Positions 17,527 to 26,336 of a stretch of DNA of 64,000 nt are shown in pieces (within the stretch, counting starts at the first letter, position 1; each line of letters opens with the position of its first letter). The notes under the pieces were generated by a model. That model was given only the letters and a program-made list of their open reading frames with translations. It was not told the DNA's origin and did no database searches. The position numbers and the translations under genes were made by a program. The DNA comes from Balneola sp. (GTDB lineage: Bacteria > Bacteroidota > Rhodothermia > Balneolales > Balneolaceae): assembly GCA_002694685.1 (NCBI GenBank), contig NZMW01000010.1, positions 186,001-250,000 of the forward strand. The letters run 5' to 3'.

Positions 17527-17649
17527 GCCTAACAAAGTATTTCAAATCGAACACGGACGGGGTTGGATGAAACTTGATTGCCAGGAATTAATTTTGCTAC
17601 TTCAAGAAAATCATAATTCGCGCGCCGATTAAACACTGGGCCGTTATAA
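17527..17649 (+). repeat. attC-like recombination site A
   Basis: 123 bp, from GCCTAAC (fits the attC R'' consensus RYYYAAC) to GTTATAA (GTT conserved, flank off-consensus). The arms are imperfectly complementary: the 5' arm AGTATTTCAAATCG matches the reverse complement of the 3' arm, AGTGTTTAATCG, with unpaired extra bases as in attC extrahelical bases. Shared core blocks with copies B and C include CACTGGG/CGCTGGG near the 3' end and TTGCCAG, ATTAATT and GCTACTTCAA in the middle (the middle blocks strongest in B). The ExbB-like gene stop lies three bases beyond it on the other strand. Confidence 0.7.
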
Positions 17650-17652
17650 AAT

Positions 17653-18015
17653 TTAATCCGTAGTTACCTTTCTTTTGTGATAGAGCCATCCTGCCAACGA
17701 GATAAAAAACCAGAATAGCCCGTAAAACATAGGTACTAAAAGAATATAAAATCCTCCCATCACAATTGAAGGCTGCTTATCGCCAGCTGATTTTATAGTA
17801 TCAAGCATTTGAAAAGTTTCGATTGGAAATACAAGAAGTCCAACAATAAGAGCAAAAAGTCCGGTCCCTAAAATGTAACTTCTATCTTTTCGAGTCTGTT
17901 GAGTTGAAGTACTTTTGATTGTCTTATAAAGGCCTAAGAAGCCAGAAAAAGTTATTACGACCATGAAGATTGGAAATTTTTCAACAAACGCATCTATAAA
18001 ATATTCAAACCACAT
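17653..18015 (-). CDS. Small membrane protein resembling the MotA/TolQ/ExbB family
   Basis: 120 aa with three hydrophobic helices (about 14-30, 47-64, 83-110). The phrases DRSYILGTGLFALIVGLLVFP, SAGDKQPSIVMGGFY and PMFYGLFWFFISL resemble a group of short Bacteroidota proteins related to MotA/TolQ/ExbB proton-channel subunits; this is family recognition by eye. It is shorter than a full ExbB and has no ExbD partner. It reads against the neighbouring genes, and its stop lies three bases from attC-like site A, so in a cassette model it is an antisense-oriented cassette gene. Function is not assigned. Confidence 0.6.
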   Translation of the reverse strand: MWFEYFIDAFVEKFPIFMVVITFSGFLGLYKTIKSTSTQQTRKDRSYILGTGLFALIVGLLVFPIETFQMLDTIKSAGDKQPSIVMGGFYILLVPMFYGLFWFFISLAGWLYHKRKVTTD

Positions 18016-18197
18016 AGCTCATTTTTTAACTTCGATTTTCAGCTCTGGCAATATTATAATGGTTTCTAGCTGCATTGGAATAGGTTTTCGATGAATAACA
18101 GCTAAAATGCGATAAACAGTTGCTGTTTGTTCGCCATCACATTTGAAAAACAATAGTAGTACGACGTACTTTGTTAAAAACTAAGAAATGATAGCTT

Positions 18198-18956
18198 TTG
18201 AAACGACGACAATTTCTAATTCATAGCGCCTATTGGGTGACAGCTTTCCTCTCTTTCACCCTACTGTACTCTTACATTGGTTCAATGAAACAAGGGGTTG
18301 TTTATGCCAGTTTTAGTCTGCCGATGATTATTGGAGTAACCTATTTCTTAATTTACTGGGCGGTTCCTAACCTGCTTTTTGAAGAAAAGTATCTATTATT
18401 TTTTCTGTTAACTGTTACCGTCTTTCTGGGAGTTTTAAATATTCAGATAGTTTGTGTCTTAATGCAACGCATTTTCTTAGCCTTGAATGCTGTAGCAGGA
18501 GTAGACTTTGTACTCTGGGATACGTTCTATTTAATGATTACCACAATTCTATTTTCTCTTCCTGCAATTACTTATGAAACGTTGCGTAATTGGTCGATGA
18601 AACAAAAAGAAGTAATCCAACTTCGGCAAGATGAAACAGAAGAACTACTTGAGGTGAAAAGTGATGGCAAAACTCACCGAATCGCATGCAACAAGATTTA
18701 TTTCATCGAAAGTTTTGGAGACTATGTCCACATTCATTTGGCAAATAAAAAAATAGTTACCCGCATGACGCTCAAAAAGTTAAATAAAGAATTAACCAAT
18801 TTTGTGCGAGTCCATCGTTCCTATATCGTAAATCCTGTTTTTTGCAGAGCGTTTAATTTGGATGAGATCATTGTAAAAGAAAAGGAGATCCCCGTTGGTA
18901 GAACTTATAAAAAGGATGTTTCAGAAGCCTTTGATCTAAATAGGATGGCCACCTAA
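18198..18956 (+). CDS. Membrane-bound LytTR-type transcriptional regulator
   Basis: 252 aa. The first 130 residues contain four hydrophobic helices (about 10-28, 36-57, 64-92, 103-125). Residues about 150-245 form a LytTR DNA-binding domain with YFIESFGDYVHIHL, RMTLKKL, FVRVHRSYIVNP and PVGRTYKKDV. A regulator with its DNA-binding domain tethered to the membrane can sense envelope or lipid signals without a kinase; the signal is unknown. The start is TTG (no in-frame ATG until residue 29). The TAA stop lies inside the first seven bases of attC-like site B, as is usual for integron cassettes. Confidence 0.85.
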   Translation: MKRRQFLIHSAYWVTAFLSFTLLYSYIGSMKQGVVYASFSLPMIIGVTYFLIYWAVPNLLFEEKYLLFFLLTVTVFLGVLNIQIVCVLMQRIFLALNAVAGVDFVLWDTFYLMITTILFSLPAITYETLRNWSMKQKEVIQLRQDETEELLEVKSDGKTHRIACNKIYFIESFGDYVHIHLANKKIVTRMTLKKLNKELTNFVRVHRSYIVNPVFCRAFNLDEIIVKEKEIPVGRTYKKDVSEAFDLNRMAT

Positions 18957-19073
18957 CAAGGTGTTTTAAATCTGGCGCGGACGAGCTGCGATGGAAACTT
19001 GTTTGCCAGAAATTAATTCGCTACTTCAACCAAATCATAATCCATGCACCAGTTATACGCTGGGTCGTCAGCC
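18951..19073 (+). repeat. attC-like recombination site B
   Basis: 123 bp, from ACCTAAC (fits RYYYAAC) to GTCAGCC, where the usual GTT is GTC. The arms pair imperfectly: 5' GGTGTTTTAAATCTGGCGC against the 3' arm's reverse complement AGCGTATAACTGGTGC. It overlaps the stop codon of the LytTR gene. Blocks shared with site A in register include GCTACTTCAA and AAATCATAAT, and with site C GGCGCGGACGA and ATGGAAACTTGTTT. The changed GTT triplet may mean this site no longer recombines efficiently. Confidence 0.7.
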
Positions 19074-19119
19074 AACCCAGTCCTCCATTGGTTCTCAAAA
19101 CACATTCCAGTATATTATA

Positions 19120-19146
19120 AGTACTTTAAAAAACTTTTAATGTACT
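19120..19146 (+). promoter_or_regulatory. Palindromic operator in front of the toxin-antitoxin genes
   Basis: AGTACTTTAAAA-aac-TTTTAATGTACT is a 12-bp inverted repeat with one mismatch, ending three bases before the antitoxin ATG. Phd/YefM antitoxins typically repress their own promoter by binding such palindromes, so this is the likely autoregulatory site. A TATATTATAA stretch just upstream could be part of the promoter. Confidence 0.65.
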
Positions 19147-19149
19147 GAT

Positions 19150-19434
19150 ATGAATATTTCTATTACCAACGATATCGAACCCCTCTCTGAGTTTAGAAAG
19201 AACTCTGCTGATTTTGTGAAACGCTTAAAAAGGGAAAAGCAACCTATCGTACTTACTCAACATGGGAAGAGTGCTGCGGTTTTAATGGATGTATCAGAAT
19301 ATGAACGGGTCACTAAAAAAATGGAAATGCTGGAAGATTTACTGGAAGCCAAGCAACAGGTGGAACAAGGCAAGACCTATTCTGTAGATGAAGCAAAAAA
19401 TAGAATCGAAAGTCATCTTTCTAAATGGAAGTAA
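19150..19434 (+). CDS. Phd/YefM-family antitoxin
   Basis: 94 aa. The N-terminal half is a Phd/YefM fold: ISITNDIEPLSEFRKNSADF, then IVLTQHGKSAAVLMDVSEYE, the conserved strand-turn that supports dimerisation and DNA binding. The C-terminal half (about 55-94) is charged and helical, the part that wraps the toxin. It should neutralise the adjacent RelE-like toxin and repress the operon through the palindrome just upstream. It overlaps the toxin gene by ten bases, the usual coupling. The pair lies between attC-like sites B and C, and toxin-antitoxin pairs are common stabilising cargo of cassette arrays. Confidence 0.92.
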   Translation: MNISITNDIEPLSEFRKNSADFVKRLKREKQPIVLTQHGKSAAVLMDVSEYERVTKKMEMLEDLLEAKQQVEQGKTYSVDEAKNRIESHLSKWK

Positions 19435-19715
19435 TTTTAACCGATCGATTTTTAACAAGGATTGAAGGGTGTACAGATTATATTGCTTTAGATCATATCC
19501 CTACGGCTATCCAATGGGCCGAAGGTATTTTTGAGTATTGTGAGCAACTGAGAACACAGCCCGATAGTGGAAGAATGGTTCCGGAGTTTAATCGACCAGA
19601 GATAAAGGAACTAATCCATGGTAATTATCGCCTGGTGTACGAGTTAAAACCAAATCGGGTAGACATGCTCACCATCTGGCATACAAGTCAAGTATTACCT
19701 AAAAAAGCATATTAA
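19425..19715 (+). CDS. RelE/ParE-superfamily toxin
   Basis: 96 aa, the standard size for RelE/ParE toxins. Visible features are the N-terminal strand VILTDRFLTRIE, a helical hairpin, and the C-terminal sheet with GRMVPEF, IKELIHGNYRLVYEL and ltiWHTSQVLP. The RxxYRLVYE-like strand and the final His-containing strand resemble ribosome-dependent RelE and gyrase-targeting ParE alike, so the target is uncertain. The toxin frame starts inside the antitoxin gene. Its TAA stop falls within attC-like site C. Confidence 0.9.
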   Translation: MEVILTDRFLTRIEGCTDYIALDHIPTAIQWAEGIFEYCEQLRTQPDSGRMVPEFNRPEIKELIHGNYRLVYELKPNRVDMLTIWHTSQVLPKKAY

Positions 19716-19832
19716 CAAGCTTTTTAGATTGGGCGCGGACGAACTGTGATGGAAACTTGTTTCTAAGAATTTAATTTCGCTACATGTAAGAAGTCATTAT
19801 CCCCGCGTCGAATAAACGCTGGGTTGTTAGCT
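19710..19832 (+). repeat. attC-like recombination site C
   Basis: 123 bp, from TATTAAC to GTTAGCT. The outermost stem TAACAA/TTGTTA is perfect, giving the clearest R''/R' pairing of the three copies. Inner arms pair as 5' GATTGGGCGCGG with the reverse complement of the 3' arm, ATTCGACGCGGGG. It overlaps the toxin stop codon. The 3' block AAACGCTGGG is the best preserved and recalls the 3' ends of large-array attC sites. Confidence 0.72.
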
Positions 19833-19859
19833 CGCAACTATAACCAACTAATATAACCC

Positions 19860-20261
19860 ATGGACAAAACGAAAAAGTATTCTATTGGTCTCGCTATTAG
19901 TTTAATTTTCTTTTTTACACTTGGAAATGTCCTTAGTAGTGTGCCAAATACATTAAGTACTTTTCCAGATCTCCTTTCCATGGTGCCTATTCCAGTTCTG
20001 CTTTATTTCTTTTTAAAGAATTCAGGTAAATCAGTCGAAAGAATAAGCGTCAAAGATGGGATTTTTTTAGGAAAGGAGGTTGTCAAAAATGCAGCATTTA
20101 TATTTGCCATTTTCACCTTCATATATAGTTTATTCTATTATAATGGTTCTCCATTGGTAATGGCCACAGTTTCTTTCGTAATGGCATTAGTCGGCACTTG
20201 GGTTGTCAGTATTATATCTATTGCAATCTGTTCGTGGCTTATCCGAACAGGCTACGCATAA
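19860..20261 (+). CDS. Small four-helix membrane protein, unknown function
   Basis: 133 aa, almost all membrane: helices at about 8-28, 38-53, 75-93 and 103-128, joined by short loops, with one polar stretch (KNSGKSVERISVKDGIFLGKE). No motif that I recognise; a distant relation to DUF4199-type proteins is possible but unproven. It begins 28 bases after attC-like site C and reads in the same direction as the other cassette genes, so it would be the last cassette gene of the array. Base composition is AT-rich like its cassette neighbours. Confidence 0.7.
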   Translation: MDKTKKYSIGLAISLIFFFTLGNVLSSVPNTLSTFPDLLSMVPIPVLLYFFLKNSGKSVERISVKDGIFLGKEVVKNAAFIFAIFTFIYSLFYYNGSPLVMATVSFVMALVGTWVVSIISIAICSWLIRTGYA

Positions 20262-20321
20262 ATTAAAGCATGCCCCTCTAGTTAATGATAATAGATAAAG
20301 AAACTCCCATGGAGTTCGTTA

Positions 20322-20365
20322 CATTAGTTCGGTTGCCAGAATTGCTTGCTTCAAAATATCACCGC
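20322..20365 (+). repeat. Possible degenerate attC-like remnant D
   Basis: The segment around TTGCCAGAATTGCTTGCTTC is similar to the centre of sites A and B (TTGCCAGAAATTAATTCGCT, then ACTTCAA..AAATCA). Neither a matching R'' nor an R' end is found, and the rluA-family gene begins straight after. Tentative. Confidence 0.3.
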
Positions 20366-21073
20366 TCAACTAACTAAAGAAGTGAAGTATTCAGGGATCT
20401 CGGTTTCGAAAGTCATTCTCTCTTTTGTAACCGGGTGGTTTATTGAAAGTGTTGCGGCATGAAGGCAGAGTCGCTTAATCCCTTTTTCTTTCTTTCCGTA
20501 CATTTTATCGCCCACAACGGGATGTCCGGTTTCGGCAAAATGGACACGAATTTGGTTTTTACGACCTGTTAAAAGGTTCACCTCTATCAAACTGTACTCA
20601 TCTGATTCCTTTAAAACGTTGTATTCCGTTTTTGAAAGTTTTCCGTCTTCTGAATCTTTTCCCACGGAATATACCCGATGAATCGAATTCTGAGCAAGGT
20701 AGGAGCTTAATATCCCTTCCTTTTTTCTAAGGTGGCCATTTATAACCGTGTAATAGGTCTTGGTGGCTTTCTTCCAATTATCCTGAAGGAATTTTCTGGA
20801 TTGCTCGCTTTTAGCCAGAACCAGAATCCCCGAGGTGTCTTTGTCGAGTCGGTGTACTATAAAGACTCTCTTTCTGGATTTTGGATTCCCTTTTCGAACA
20901 TAGTCGCCAAGCAAAAATTCAACGGTATTATCCTTTTCTTTGTCGTTGGGAACAGTAAGCAAGCCATGTGTTTTTTCTATGACTATGATGTCATAATCTT
21001 CATACAAAATGGTAATGCCTTTGGGGTGATACCTTTTCGGGGATCCTTTAAATTTTTTTCTCTTTTCTTTCAT
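20366..21073 (-). CDS. RluA-family pseudouridine synthase
   Basis: 235 aa. It isomerises uridine to pseudouridine in rRNA or tRNA. The signature HRLDKDTSG (74-82) gives catalytic Asp77; GLLTVPNDK near the N-terminus and LLTGRKNQIRVH later are the other family motifs. There is no S4 domain at the N-terminus, only a short basic tail (KEKRKKFKGSPKRYHPKG), so it is the short RluA form. ATG at 21073 is preferred over a TTG 15 bases upstream. The RNA target cannot be told from sequence. Confidence 0.93.
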   Translation of the reverse strand: MKEKRKKFKGSPKRYHPKGITILYEDYDIIVIEKTHGLLTVPNDKEKDNTVEFLLGDYVRKGNPKSRKRVFIVHRLDKDTSGILVLAKSEQSRKFLQDNWKKATKTYYTVINGHLRKKEGILSSYLAQNSIHRVYSVGKDSEDGKLSKTEYNVLKESDEYSLIEVNLLTGRKNQIRVHFAETGHPVVGDKMYGKKEKGIKRLCLHAATLSINHPVTKERMTFETEIPEYFTSLVS

Positions 21074-21345
21074 GTTTAAGGGTAGCAAATTTTGAGATGG
21101 GAAAAAGTTCTAACCACTGAATAATTTACTACTAAACAGCTTGCCGGTTAAAGGCGGTGTGTTTAGGTTGTTGAGGTAGCAAAGTTTTCACAACCAGGTG
21201 ACGGAAGCCACTCATAGTATCTTTGCAGTAGGAGCCTCCCCTAACAAGCGTTTACATCCTTTTTTGAACGCTGATCACTGCTTACAAGTTGATGTTATCA
21301 AGTTATTAAACGATAACAACAAGTTTATATCAGCCTTTTAGAAAT

Positions 21346-22521
21346 ATGGGATGGAAAAAGACATTAATTATTTCTGTAGGAATATTGATTGGAGCAGCAG
21401 CTCTAATTGCACTAATTTTTTCTACAGAACCTGAAGCTTCGCGATCCGGAGCGACTAAACAAACAGCCATGCTGGTGAATGTGGTAGAAGTGGAACAGGG
21501 TGACTTCATACCTTCTATTACAGCTACCGGCACCGTAATTCCGTCGCAAGATATCGTTCTGGGTTCGCGGGTGAGCGGGGAAATATTAAGCTTATCAGAA
21601 AAGTTCTCGCCCGGAAGCTATGTTAGAAAGGGTGAAGTCCTGCTAAGCATTGATCCTTCTGATTATGAGAATAATCTTCAGCAAGCTAAAAGTGAATTAA
21701 GTCAGGCTCAGGCAGATTTAAAGCTGGAGATGGGTCTTCAGCAGGCAGCCAAAAGAGAATATGAGCTTTTAGATGATACCCTCGCTCCCGAAAATAAAGC
21801 ATTGGTTTTACGAGAGCCTCAGCTTGAAACTGCAAAAGCTCAGGTAGAAGCAGCTGAATCATCCTACAAACAAGCTGAATTGGACTTGCAGCGAACTACA
21901 ATTAAAGCTCCTTTCGATGCCTACATATTAAATCGGAATGTAAATATCGGTTCTTTGGTAAGTCCGGGACAAGATTTAGGAAGGTTGGTTGGGGTCGATC
22001 ATTATTGGGTTGAAACAACGGTTCCCATATCAAAGCTACGGTGGCTATCATTTGATGAGAACAGCACCGGATCGGATGTAATAATCAGAAACCGAACTGC
22101 TTGGGATGAAGATGAATCCAGAACCGGAACGCTTTATCGGCAATTAGGCTCCTTAGAAAATCAAACCCGGATGGCTCGAGTTTTAGTTGAAGTTGCTGAT
22201 CCAATTTCAATTCAGAATCAAAATGCTGATAAGCCGAAGCTGATTATTGGCTCATTTGTAGAAACGAATATTCAAACCAAGCCACTGGAGAATGTGGTTA
22301 GGCTAAATCGAGACTACCTCAGGTCTGATGAAACCGCGTGGGTAAAACAGGGAGATTCATTAAGCATCAGAAATCTGGAAATTGAATTTCAGGATGCGGT
22401 ATATGCTTATATCACCGCTGGACTCGAAGGTGGCGAAGAAGTTATCACCACAAACTTGAGTTCGGTGACAGAAGGAGCTGCTTTACGACTGGAGAACTCA
22501 TCAAATAGTGGTAGTGAATAA
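21346..22521 (+). CDS. RND efflux periplasmic adaptor (membrane fusion protein)
   Basis: 391 aa. An N-terminal membrane anchor (about 5-26) is followed by a barrel-sandwich half-motif ([21 protein letters not shown]), a coiled-coil hairpin (about 105-190, rich in Q, A, E, L), the returning lipoyl half ([26 protein letters not shown]) and beta-barrel/membrane-proximal domains. Such adaptors link an RND pump to an outer-membrane channel. Its TAA shares its last base with the pump ATG. No TolC-like channel gene is in this operon. Confidence 0.93.
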   Translation: MGWKKTLIISVGILIGAAALIALIFSTEPEASRSGATKQTAMLVNVVEVEQGDFIPSITATGTVIPSQDIVLGSRVSGEILSLSEKFSPGSYVRKGEVLLSIDPSDYENNLQQAKSELSQAQADLKLEMGLQQAAKREYELLDDTLAPENKALVLREPQLETAKAQVEAAESSYKQAELDLQRTTIKAPFDAYILNRNVNIGSLVSPGQDLGRLVGVDHYWVETTVPISKLRWLSFDENSTGSDVIIRNRTAWDEDESRTGTLYRQLGSLENQTRMARVLVEVADPISIQNQNADKPKLIIGSFVETNIQTKPLENVVRLNRDYLRSDETAWVKQGDSLSIRNLEIEFQDAVYAYITAGLEGGEEVITTNLSSVTEGAALRLENSSNSGSE

Positions 22522-25500
22522 TGAGTGATTCAAGCCAAAATACAGAGGGATTATTTTCGGGTATAATCGAATATATGGCGAAAAAGCCTATCGCCGCCAA
22601 TTTGCTGATGATCATTTTATTGGGAGGCGGAATTTGGACAATGTTCAATATTCAGAAGGAAGTCTTTCCCCAGTATGCGCTGGATATTGTGGAAGTCAGT
22701 GTGGTTTATCCCGGAGCAGCTCCCGCTGAAGTTGAGCAGGGTATTTTGCGTCCTGTTGAAGAAGCAATCCGTGGCGTGCAGGGGATTAAAGAAATTACCT
22801 CTACAGCTGAGGAAGGTTCAGGAAATATCTCTATAGAATTGGTTACTGGTGCTGAGCGGATGAAAACGTTTCAGGATATTGATCAGGCTGTAAACCGAAT
22901 TAACACCTTCCCTGACGACATTGAGGAACCCCAAGTTCGCCTTCAATCTAATCAGCGAGAAGTGATAGAAATAGGGCTTTATGGAGAAGCCGACATCTGG
23001 ACCTTGCGTAAACTGGCAGAACAGCTGCGGGACCAACTATTGAGTACAGAGGGAATTACACAGGTAGAACTCGGCAACGTCCCTGATTATGTAACGCACA
23101 TTGAGATTCCCCGCCAAAAATTGCTAGAGTATAACCTGACGCTGGGACAAATAGCAGATATTGTGGCTCAGTCAAGTATTGATGTTCCGGCCGGCGCAGT
23201 AGAAACGACGGGCGGTGAAATTCTGCTTCGCATGCAAGACCGTAAGCAATGGGCAGATGAATTTAGCCAGATTGAAATCATTTCATCAGCTGAAGGTGGC
23301 ACGGTAACGCTGGGGGAACTTGCACAAATCCGAGATGGATTTGAGGAAATTGGCTTACCTTCTCAATTCAATAGAAATACGTCGATTGAAATACAGGTTT
23401 ATAGAATTGGAAATCAGTCGCCACTGGATATAGAAGAAAAAGTATTGGGTGTTATCGAAGAAGCCAAAGCCGGATTTCCTCCGGGAGTTGACTACAGAAT
23501 AGATGGAAATACCGCCCAGGATTATAGAGAGCGACTGGGGCTTTTAACAGAAAATGGCTTGCTCGCGATAGTGATTGTACTGGTAATTTTGGCACTGTTT
23601 CTGGAATATCGCCTGGCTTTTTGGGTGATGATGGGGATGACCATTTCTTTTGTAGGGGCCATTCTATTCCTTCCGCTCATCGGCCTGAGTATTAATATGA
23701 TTTCAATGTTTGGATTCCTTGTTGTTCTCGGGATTGTCGTGGATGACGCCATCGTAGTTGGTGAAAACGTGTATGAGTATCGTCAAAGGGGAATGAGTAA
23801 CATCGAGGCAGCCATTGCCGGTGCAAAAGATGTGAGTAAACCTGTTACCTTCAGCATAATAACGAATGTTATAGCCTTTGTGCCGCTGCTTTTCATTCCG
23901 GGGGTAACAGGTAAGTATTGGTGGCCTCTGCCCGCTGTAGTGATTGTGGTTTTACTTGTTTCACTATTCGAAGCGTTGTTCATTCTTCCTGCGCATCTGG
24001 GTCACAGTCCAAAGAAGAATCCATTTCAGATGACTAAAAAGCTGGAAGGCTGGCAACAGGCATTTTCCAAGAAATTTCAGCATTTCATTGATGCCTACTA
24101 TCGTCAATTTTTAGACAGCTGCCTTCGAAACCGGTATATTTCATTAAGCACAGCTATTGCATTGCTACTCGTGATTGGCGGCTATGGATATAGTGATCAC
24201 ATGGGGATGGTGCTGATGCCGGAACAGCCCGCTGATGAGATTGAAGCAGGTGTTGGTCTTCCGGTAGGAACGACAAATGAACAAGCCGCTTTGGTAGCCG
24301 AGGATGTGACGAATGCCACTTACAGGATGTTCGAGGAGTATAATCTTTTTGAAGAAGCTGAGGGAATTAAAACCAATGTTCGGGGGCAGAGTTTCATTGA
24401 CGTTGAAATTGTGATGAAACCTCCGGCAGAAAGAAGTATGAGTACGCAGGAAGTTATCGAGCTTTGGCGAGATAACATCGGGGATATTCCGGGTGTCGAT
24501 CAAATTAACTTTGAGGCTGAAGCAGGTCCGGGTGGATATCTTCCGGATATCAGCGTTGATTTGAGTCATTCGGATATCGATGTACTGGAAGCTGCAAGCC
24601 AGGCTTTTGTTGAGCGGGTTGAGTCATTTGATGCTACCCGAGACGTAGGGGATAACTATAATCGAGGCAAAAAGCAGTATGACTTTAAGTTGTTGCCTGA
24701 GGGTCGAAAGCTTGGTCTAACTTCCGCTGAAGTCGGTGAGCAGGTTCGGAATGCATTTTTCGGGGCTTTGGCGAAGAGACAGCTTCGCGGAACCAATGAA
24801 GTTGAGGTTCGGGTTAAACTTCCTCTCGAAGAACGAAGAGATATTTATAATCTGGAAGAGCTGGTAATTCAGACAGACGACGGTACAGAAGTACCCCTTA
24901 TGGATGTGGTTGAGCTTAAGAAGGGAGAAGCCTTTACCAGCATCAACCGCCGAGATGGCCGGCGCGTAGTGTCGGTAAGCATGGATGCGGAACCCTCTAA
25001 TGCTGTGGGCCGGGTTTTAGAATCCATTCAGGCCGAAGTACTGCCAGAGCTTAGGCAGGAATTTCCGGGAATCACCTGGAGTTTTGAAGGAAGTCAGGCA
25101 GAAATGCGGGAATCTACTCAAGCACTATGGGGTGGATTTGCTTTGGCTTTAATGATTATTTACGCTCTGCTTGCTATTGCTTTTAACAGCTATGCACAGC
25201 CTCTCATTGTAATGGGTGCCATCCCATTTGGGATTGTAGGAGCCGTAATTGGCCATATTTTATTGGGATATGACTTGTCGCTGGTAAGCTTAATGGGAGT
25301 GATTGCACTTTCGGGAGTAGTACTGAACGACTCTCTGATTATGATTGATTTTGCCAATAAAAAACGCAAAGATCACTCAGCCTTTGATGCTATTCATGAG
25401 GCGGGGCTAAGAAGGTTTCGACCCATTCTCCTAACCACATTAACGACCTTTGGGGGATTGACACCCATCATTCTTGAGACCTCGATTCAGGCAACTCAAC

Positions 25501-25658
25501 TCATTCCGATGGCTATTTCTTTAGGATTCGGAATTGTTTTTGCCACAGCAATCATCCTTGTTCTAGTGCCCTGCCTCTATATGATATTGGAGGATGTAAT
25601 TCTAGTATTTAAGAAGGAAATACTGGTTAGTAGTGAGCCACAGGTTGCGGGAGAGTAA
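22521..25658 (+). CDS. RND-family efflux transporter permease
   Basis: A 1045-aa AcrB/MdtB-type inner-membrane proton antiporter of usual length. TM1 (about 22-42) is followed by the first porter loop, TM2-6 near 340-490, a second loop, and TM8-12 near 870-1030. The proton-relay pair is present as Asp408-Asp409 in [13 protein letters not shown], and [24 protein letters not shown] is the conserved start of the porter domain. The adaptor is encoded directly upstream with a one-base overlap. The substrate (drug, lipid or metal) is unknown; the lack of Met/His clusters argues against a metal pump. Confidence 0.95.
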   Translation: MSDSSQNTEGLFSGIIEYMAKKPIAANLLMIILLGGGIWTMFNIQKEVFPQYALDIVEVSVVYPGAAPAEVEQGILRPVEEAIRGVQGIKEITSTAEEGSGNISIELVTGAERMKTFQDIDQAVNRINTFPDDIEEPQVRLQSNQREVIEIGLYGEADIWTLRKLAEQLRDQLLSTEGITQVELGNVPDYVTHIEIPRQKLLEYNLTLGQIADIVAQSSIDVPAGAVETTGGEILLRMQDRKQWADEFSQIEIISSAEGGTVTLGELAQIRDGFEEIGLPSQFNRNTSIEIQVYRIGNQSPLDIEEKVLGVIEEAKAGFPPGVDYRIDGNTAQDYRERLGLLTENGLLAIVIVLVILALFLEYRLAFWVMMGMTISFVGAILFLPLIGLSINMISMFGFLVVLGIVVDDAIVVGENVYEYRQRGMSNIEAAIAGAKDVSKPVTFSIITNVIAFVPLLFIPGVTGKYWWPLPAVVIVVLLVSLFEALFILPAHLGHSPKKNPFQMTKKLEGWQQAFSKKFQHFIDAYYRQFLDSCLRNRYISLSTAIALLLVIGGYGYSDHMGMVLMPEQPADEIEAGVGLPVGTTNEQAALVAEDVTNATYRMFEEYNLFEEAEGIKTNVRGQSFIDVEIVMKPPAERSMSTQEVIELWRDNIGDIPGVDQINFEAEAGPGGYLPDISVDLSHSDIDVLEAASQAFVERVESFDATRDVGDNYNRGKKQYDFKLLPEGRKLGLTSAEVGEQVRNAFFGALAKRQLRGTNEVEVRVKLPLEERRDIYNLEELVIQTDDGTEVPLMDVVELKKGEAFTSINRRDGRRVVSVSMDAEPSNAVGRVLESIQAEVLPELRQEFPGITWSFEGSQAEMRESTQALWGGFALALMIIYALLAIAFNSYAQPLIVMGAIPFGIVGAVIGHILLGYDLSLVSLMGVIALSGVVLNDSLIMIDFANKKRKDHSAFDAIHEAGLRRFRPILLTTLTTFGGLTPIILETSIQATQLIPMAISLGFGIVFATAIILVLVPCLYMILEDVILVFKKEILVSSEPQVAGE

Positions 25659-25710
25659 TAAACTTAAAGTCTTTCTCAGATACTAAATCAAGTTCAGCAT
25701 GGCGATAAGA

Positions 25711-26307
25711 TCATTTATTCAAGCTAGCTAGCGCCTTCTTAATGATAACGGAAGAGTCATCACTTCCTGAATCTCTCATGGCTTTCATTACTGCCTGCTC
25801 GGATTCTTTCTTCTTGAACCCCAGTGATTCCAGAGCAGAAATAGCTTCCCCGGAAACGCTTGCTTCCTGAGAACCGGTTGGCGTAACACCTACAGATGCA
25901 GCATATTCAGCAAGCTTATCTTTCAGCTCTACGATAATACGTTCAGCTGTTTTCTTCCCAATGCCCGGCACTTTAGATAAGGTAGCCGTATCAGAGCCGG
26001 TGATGGCGCCAATCAACTGATCAGCAGGAAGGCCGGATAAAATAGTAAGTCCTAATTTTGGCCCCACTCCTTTTACAGTTATGAGTTTTTCAAACAACGC
26101 CTTTTCATCAGAGGAGAAAAAGCCAAACAGGCGCTCGTCACTATCGGTAATGTGGTGATAAGTAAGCAACTTTACTTCTGAACCGGCGCTTTCGAGTTGC
26201 TCTTGTGTGATAGAAGAAATCTCAACCCGATATCCTACACCTTGCACATCCAGAATCACAATCCCTTCCTTTTTTTCTTCGATGTAGCCTTTTAAAAATG
26301 CGATCAT
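25711..26307 (-). CDS. ruvA: Holliday junction DNA helicase subunit RuvA
   Basis: 198 aa, normal length. RuvA tetramers bind four-way junctions and load RuvB. Domain I is the OB-fold (MIAFLKGYIEEKKEG..VQGVGYRVEIS); domain II has two helix-hairpin-helix motifs, KGVGPKLGL (79-87) and VPGIGKKTAERI (113-124); domain III (about 150-198) has ALESLGFKKKESEQAV for RuvB contact. ruvC lies 142 bp upstream on the same strand, separated by a palindromic repeat; ruvB is not here. Confidence 0.97.
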   Translation of the reverse strand: MIAFLKGYIEEKKEGIVILDVQGVGYRVEISSITQEQLESAGSEVKLLTYHHITDSDERLFGFFSSDEKALFEKLITVKGVGPKLGLTILSGLPADQLIGAITGSDTATLSKVPGIGKKTAERIIVELKDKLAEYAASVGVTPTGSQEASVSGEAISALESLGFKKKESEQAVMKAMRDSGSDDSSVIIKKALASLNK

Positions 26308-26336
26308 AATCTACAATGTCTCTTAAGCCTTCAATT

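Noticed and set aside
21240-21275. TAACAAGCGTTTACAT start resembling an attC 5' end, before the RND operon
   Set aside because: It forms only a short local hairpin (AGCGTT/AACGCT), and no matching 3' arm occurs about 123 bases on; the gene start is there instead.
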